Source: Pedobacter sp. UBA1654
GTDB taxonomy: Bacteria > Bacteroidota > Bacteroidia > Sphingobacteriales > Sphingobacteriaceae
Reading direction: 5' to 3'
NCBI GenBank assembly: GCA_002320935.1
Contig: DCLG01000084.1
Coordinates: forward strand, 25,146 to 35,154
Length of the DNA stretch: 10,009 bases
This document shows, in pieces, positions 7,191 through 10,009 of the stretch (positions are counted from its first letter, which is position 1; each line of letters starts with the position of its first letter). The position numbers were made by a program, and so were the translations under genes. The notes beneath the pieces were generated by a model, which worked only from the letters and a program-made list of their open reading frames with translations, had not been told where the DNA came from and ran no database searches.

Positions 7191-8000
7191 ATGGCAGCAA
7201 AGAAAAAATTTGATTTGTTACATACGGCAATTTCATTGGGAGCCAGTATCGTAATTATTGGAGCATTATTTAAAATCCTTCACCTGGGCGGGGTATGGGG
7301 CAATTACATGATCGGGATTGGATTAGGCGTGGAGGCCTTGCTTTTCGCGATTACCGCCTTCTTTCCACCTACACCGGAACCAGCATGGGAGCGAGTTTAC
7401 CCGGAATTAGATCCTGAATTTTCAGGGGAGCTTCCTAAAAGCACGTCAAGAGCAGTAAATGTTCCGCAAAGTGCACCTACTACTGCAGCTTTGGATAACA
7501 TGTTGAGAAATGCAAATGTTGGACCGGAGCTTATCGAGAGCCTTGGTAATGGCTTACGTACCTTTGGCGACAAGGTTGCTGCCATCTCTAATGTTGCGGA
7601 TGCATCATCTGCTACAACAGAATACACCAATAAAATTAAGTCTGCGACTGCCAGTTTCGATAGTTTGAATACTGCGTTTGACAAAGCAACTGCGCAATTG
7701 GTTGAAATGGGACAAAGTACTGGGGAAGCGACAGCTTATCATGAGCAGGTGAATAAATTGGCTAAGAACCTTTCTGCATTAAATGCAGTATATGAACTGG
7801 AACTACAGGATTCAAGTGCGCATTTAAAATCGATGAACACTTTCTACTCGAACCTTTCAACCACCATGCATAACTTCAACGAGTCCATGGAGGATTCTAA
7901 AATGTTTAAAGAGGAAGTTGCGAAACTTGCGAAAAACTTAGCATCATTAAATGCGATCTATGGCAATATGCTGTCTGCTATGAACCAGCCACGTGTATAA
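7191..8000 (+). CDS. gldL: T9SS inner-membrane motor protein GldL (PorL)
   Basis: A 269-residue subunit of the GldL-GldM motor, which uses the proton gradient to power T9SS export (and gliding where present). Two membrane helices lie near 10-30 and 37-58. Helix 2 carries Glu48, matching the essential Glu49 of F. johnsoniae GldL; Lys28 and His31 at the end of helix 1 match other conserved polar residues. The sequence after FFPPTPEPAWERVYPEL (58-74) is cytoplasmic. It contains a low-complexity Ser/Thr/Ala linker, then a helical tail made of two gapless 56-residue repeats (145-200 and 201-256). The best conserved block is NKLAKNLSALNAVY (188-201) against AKLAKNLASLNAIY (244-257). No Shine-Dalgarno site is seen. 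The gene ends 42 bases before gldM, with a hairpin over its stop codon. Confidence 0.95.
   Translation: MAAKKKFDLLHTAISLGASIVIIGALFKILHLGGVWGNYMIGIGLGVEALLFAITAFFPPTPEPAWERVYPELDPEFSGELPKSTSRAVNVPQSAPTTAALDNMLRNANVGPELIESLGNGLRTFGDKVAAISNVADASSATTEYTNKIKSATASFDSLNTAFDKATAQLVEMGQSTGEATAYHEQVNKLAKNLSALNAVYELELQDSSAHLKSMNTFYSNLSTTMHNFNESMEDSKMFKEEVAKLAKNLASLNAIYGNMLSAMNQPRV
7623..7958 (+). repeat. tandem 56-codon duplication inside gldL
   Basis: Residues 145-200 (7623-7790) and 201-256 (7791-7958) align end to end without a gap. I count 17 identities out of 56, most of them in the last third (E, V, KLAKNL, LNA). Each unit begins with Tyr, has a SLNT/SMNT block at 14-17, and ends with the LAKNL..LNA block. 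The DNA of the two copies differs at many codon positions, so this is an old protein-level duplication and not a recent DNA repeat. Confidence 0.7.
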
Positions 8001-8015
8001 TTAGTCCCTAATTAT
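7997..8015 (+). promoter_or_regulatory. hairpin over the gldL stop codon
   Basis: ATAATTAG (7997-8004) and CTAATTAT (8008-8015) are perfect inverted copies around a 3-base loop, and the gldL TAA (7998-8000) lies in the left arm. The stem is AT-rich with a single G-C pair next to the loop, so it is weak. No T-run follows, so it should not end transcription. It could affect mRNA processing or gldM translation. Confidence 0.35.
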
Positions 8016-8042
8016 TAATTAAAACAAAGACCTTTTATAAAC

Positions 8043-9581
8043 ATGGCCGGAGGAAAAGAAACAACAAGGCAGCGGATGATCAATATCATGTATTTGGTAT
8101 TGCTTGCGATGCTTGCATTAAACGTGTCAGATACCATTCTGGATGCTTTCAAAAACATCAACGACAGTTTGGAAACATCTAAGAACAACGTTAATACAAG
8201 TGTTGATCAATTATTCACTGCTTTTCAGAATACAAAATTAAAAGATGAGCCTGCCAGGGCTCAGCCGATCTGGGAGAAAGCTCAGAAAGCAAAAGCCTAT
8301 GCAGGTGAACTGGATGGTTATATTCAGAAATTAAAGGCCCGCTTCGTAACGGAAGGCAGAGGCATTGATGAGGAAACTGGTGATCTTGTTGAAAGAGGAA
8401 ACCAGGATATTGCACAAGGTATTATGATCAACGGAAAAGAAGGTGAAAAACTTCAGAAGATGATCAACGACACCCGTGAGAAACTGATTGGGTTGCTTAA
8501 TCCTGAGGATCGTGCGGGTGTGACCTTTACACTTGTTGCCAATGATGCAGAGAAGAGCGTTAATGGTAAGAAGAAATGGGCTGATATTAACTTTGGTGAG
8601 GGTACGCCTTTGACAGCGGCAAACACCATTTTAACTAAAATACAAACAGACACCAAGAATGCCGAAGCAGAAGTGGTAAAGAAGCTTTTCGGTAATATGG
8701 ATAAGTCGTTGGTGAACCTGGATCAGTTCGCAGCAGTCGCTGTAGCGCCGTCATCTTATGTGATACAAGGACAACCATACGTAGCTGAGGTGTTCCTGAC
8801 TGCCAGTGACTCTAAATCGAGTCCGGATATTTCGGTAGGTGGAAGTAAACTTAGTGTGAAAAATGGTAAGGCAACTTATACAGGTGGCACGAACAGTGTG
8901 GGTGTGTTCAAGTGGGTTGGAACAATCCGCGTGAAACAAACAGACGGTCAGATTAAGGAATACCGTACACCAGAACAAACTTACCAGGTGGCAAAACCAT
9001 CTGCTACCGTTTCACCAGATAAGATGAACGTAATTTACGCAGGTATACCGAATCCATTTTCAGTATCGGCAGCAGGTTTTCCATTGGAAAGCGTACGTGC
9101 AACGATCTCTGGTGGTTCTATCAGCGGAAGTGGCGGTAAATACATGGTAAACGTTCCTGGCTCGCAAATTGGTAAGGAATTAAACATTAACGTATCTGCT
9201 ACGGCTGGTGGTAAAACTTTGAACCTTGGTGCTCAGAAGTTCAGGGTTAAGGCATTGCCTACACCTAAAGCATTCATAAAGGGTAAATCTGGCGGAAACG
9301 TTGACCTGGAGTGGCTAGTGGCCTCGAATCAGATTGAGACCGAGTTGGAAGATTTTGTATTTGATATTAAATATCGGGTGCTAAGATTTTCGACCACGTT
9401 TATCAACCCAAGGTCTGATGCGGTTACCATTCAAAATAGCGGAGGCAATTTCTCCGGGCAGATAAAAGGTGCATTAAATTCCATTAAACCAGGTGCTACG
9501 GTAATCTTTAAGGATATTGTTGCAGAAGGACCCGATGGAAGGCAAAAAGTGCTTAATGGAATTACATTTATAGCAAGATAA
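8043..9581 (+). CDS. gldM: T9SS motor protein GldM (PorM)
   Basis: A 512-residue protein that couples the GldL motor to the outer-membrane ring. The short cytoplasmic N-terminus is MAGGKETTRQ, with Arg9 at the position that interacts with the GldL helix-2 Glu in F. johnsoniae. The single membrane helix runs from about 12 to 28 and holds Tyr17. The periplasmic part fits the four-domain shaft. D1 is helical (about 30-225). D2 begins near VAVAPSSYVIQGQPYVAEVF (232-251), D3 near SATVSPDKMNVIYAGIPNPF (320-339), and D4 is about 404-512. Domain limits are estimates by analogy with known GldM/PorM structures. The length is near the family norm (510-520), and no break is visible. It lies 42 bases after gldL and 5 bases before gldN, consistent with one transcript. 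Confidence 0.96.
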   Translation: MAGGKETTRQRMINIMYLVLLAMLALNVSDTILDAFKNINDSLETSKNNVNTSVDQLFTAFQNTKLKDEPARAQPIWEKAQKAKAYAGELDGYIQKLKARFVTEGRGIDEETGDLVERGNQDIAQGIMINGKEGEKLQKMINDTREKLIGLLNPEDRAGVTFTLVANDAEKSVNGKKKWADINFGEGTPLTAANTILTKIQTDTKNAEAEVVKKLFGNMDKSLVNLDQFAAVAVAPSSYVIQGQPYVAEVFLTASDSKSSPDISVGGSKLSVKNGKATYTGGTNSVGVFKWVGTIRVKQTDGQIKEYRTPEQTYQVAKPSATVSPDKMNVIYAGIPNPFSVSAAGFPLESVRATISGGSISGSGGKYMVNVPGSQIGKELNINVSATAGGKTLNLGAQKFRVKALPTPKAFIKGKSGGNVDLEWLVASNQIETELEDFVFDIKYRVLRFSTTFINPRSDAVTIQNSGGNFSGQIKGALNSIKPGATVIFKDIVAEGPDGRQKVLNGITFIAR

Positions 9582-9586
9582 TTGGG

Positions 9587-10009
9587 ATGAAAAAGGTCTT
9601 ATATACAGTCGTTCTGATGCTATTTGGTGCTGCAGCTTCGGCACAAAGCACATCAGCATCTGCTGATAGCGTCAGAACCAAAATAAAAACGCCTCCTAAG
9701 GATGGTTTCGCAGTAAGGAACGACGTGGACAGCGGCTTCATGGCACCTTTTGCTGAAGTACGTGATGAAGACGTTTACTATTCTAAAAGGATATGGCGTG
9801 AAATTGATCTTCGTGATACGCTGAATTCTGTACTCGTAGCGGAGAAGTCGAAGCTAATTGACGTATTAATGGAAGCGATTGGACGGGAAGAACTGACCGC
9901 CTATTCGCCGAAGGATACAGCTTCTGGCCGTATTCTGGAGGACAATGATTCCTTTCAGATCGCACTAACTGCACCGGAGGCACTACGTATGGCCAGAGGT
10001 GTTACAGAA
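9587..10009 (+). CDS. gldN: T9SS ring protein GldN (PorN), N-terminal part
   Basis: The frame opens at ATG 9587, 5 bases after the gldM stop, and stays open to the window end. It gives 141 residues of a protein usually near 300. A clear signal peptide, MKKVLYTVVLMLFGAAASAQ, is probably cut between Ala19 and Gln20, so the product is periplasmic. Conserved GldN segments follow: VRDEDVYYSKRIWREIDLRD (58-77), then the IDVLMEAIGREELTAYSP region (91-108). GldN/PorN binds the lipoprotein GldK/PorK to form the ring and meets the tip of GldM. The tight spacing suggests translational coupling with gldM. The C-terminal part lies outside the window. Confidence 0.92.
   Translation, partial: MKKVLYTVVLMLFGAAASAQSTSASADSVRTKIKTPPKDGFAVRNDVDSGFMAPFAEVRDEDVYYSKRIWREIDLRDTLNSVLVAEKSKLIDVLMEAIGREELTAYSPKDTASGRILEDNDSFQIALTAPEALRMARGVTE

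Noticed and set aside
8215..8978. Minus-strand open frames under gldM
   Set aside because: They are antisense to a well-conserved gene and have no recognisable domain or promoter.
1..10009. CRISPR arrays, tRNA or rRNA genes, insertion sequences, phage or integrase genes
   Set aside because: I looked for regularly spaced repeats, cloverleaf-like runs, terminal inverted repeats and transposase motifs and saw none.

Overview
The window reads as a chromosomal segment from a Bacteroidota species, most like the Sphingobacteriaceae (Pedobacter and relatives). The main evidence is the run gldK-gldL-gldM-gldN, which encodes the motor and ring of the type IX secretion system (T9SS), a machine confined to this phylum. 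Supporting evidence is Bacteroidota-type promoter elements (TAnnTTTG), the lack of convincing Shine-Dalgarno sites, a DUF4271 protein, and a DESQ-type SNF2 ATPase. Genus level is a guess.

Layout. (1) 2-454 (+): C-terminal half of an EamA-family transporter, cut by the window edge. (2) 447-791 (-): N-terminal stub of an acyltransferase-3 (OafA-like) gene that ends abruptly, so a decayed gene. It has its own promoter-like site and a nearby palindrome. (3) 975-3881 (+): complete SNF2/RapA-class ATPase. (4) 3909-4892 (+): DUF4271 membrane protein. (5) 4909-5679 (+): HemD-like uroporphyrinogen-III synthase. Genes 3-5 are close enough (27 and 16 bases apart) to form an operon. (6) 5794-10009 (+): the T9SS core operon gldK, gldL, gldM and the 5' part of gldN. 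It is preceded by a 114-base gap holding a good promoter candidate.

How the genes work together. GldL and GldM form the proton-driven inner-membrane motor. GldM spans the periplasm and contacts the ring of the outer-membrane lipoprotein GldK and periplasmic GldN. The motor residues known from Flavobacterium johnsoniae (Glu in GldL helix 2, Arg9 in GldM) are both in place. No PorP/SprF-like gene sits directly before gldK; the upstream neighbour is hemD.

I found no CRISPR array, tRNA, rRNA, insertion sequence or phage gene, and no clearly undescribed system. The points most worth a second look are a gapless 56-residue tandem duplication in the cytoplasmic tail of GldL, the truncated acyltransferase with its palindromic upstream region, and an 8-bp hairpin over the gldL stop codon.
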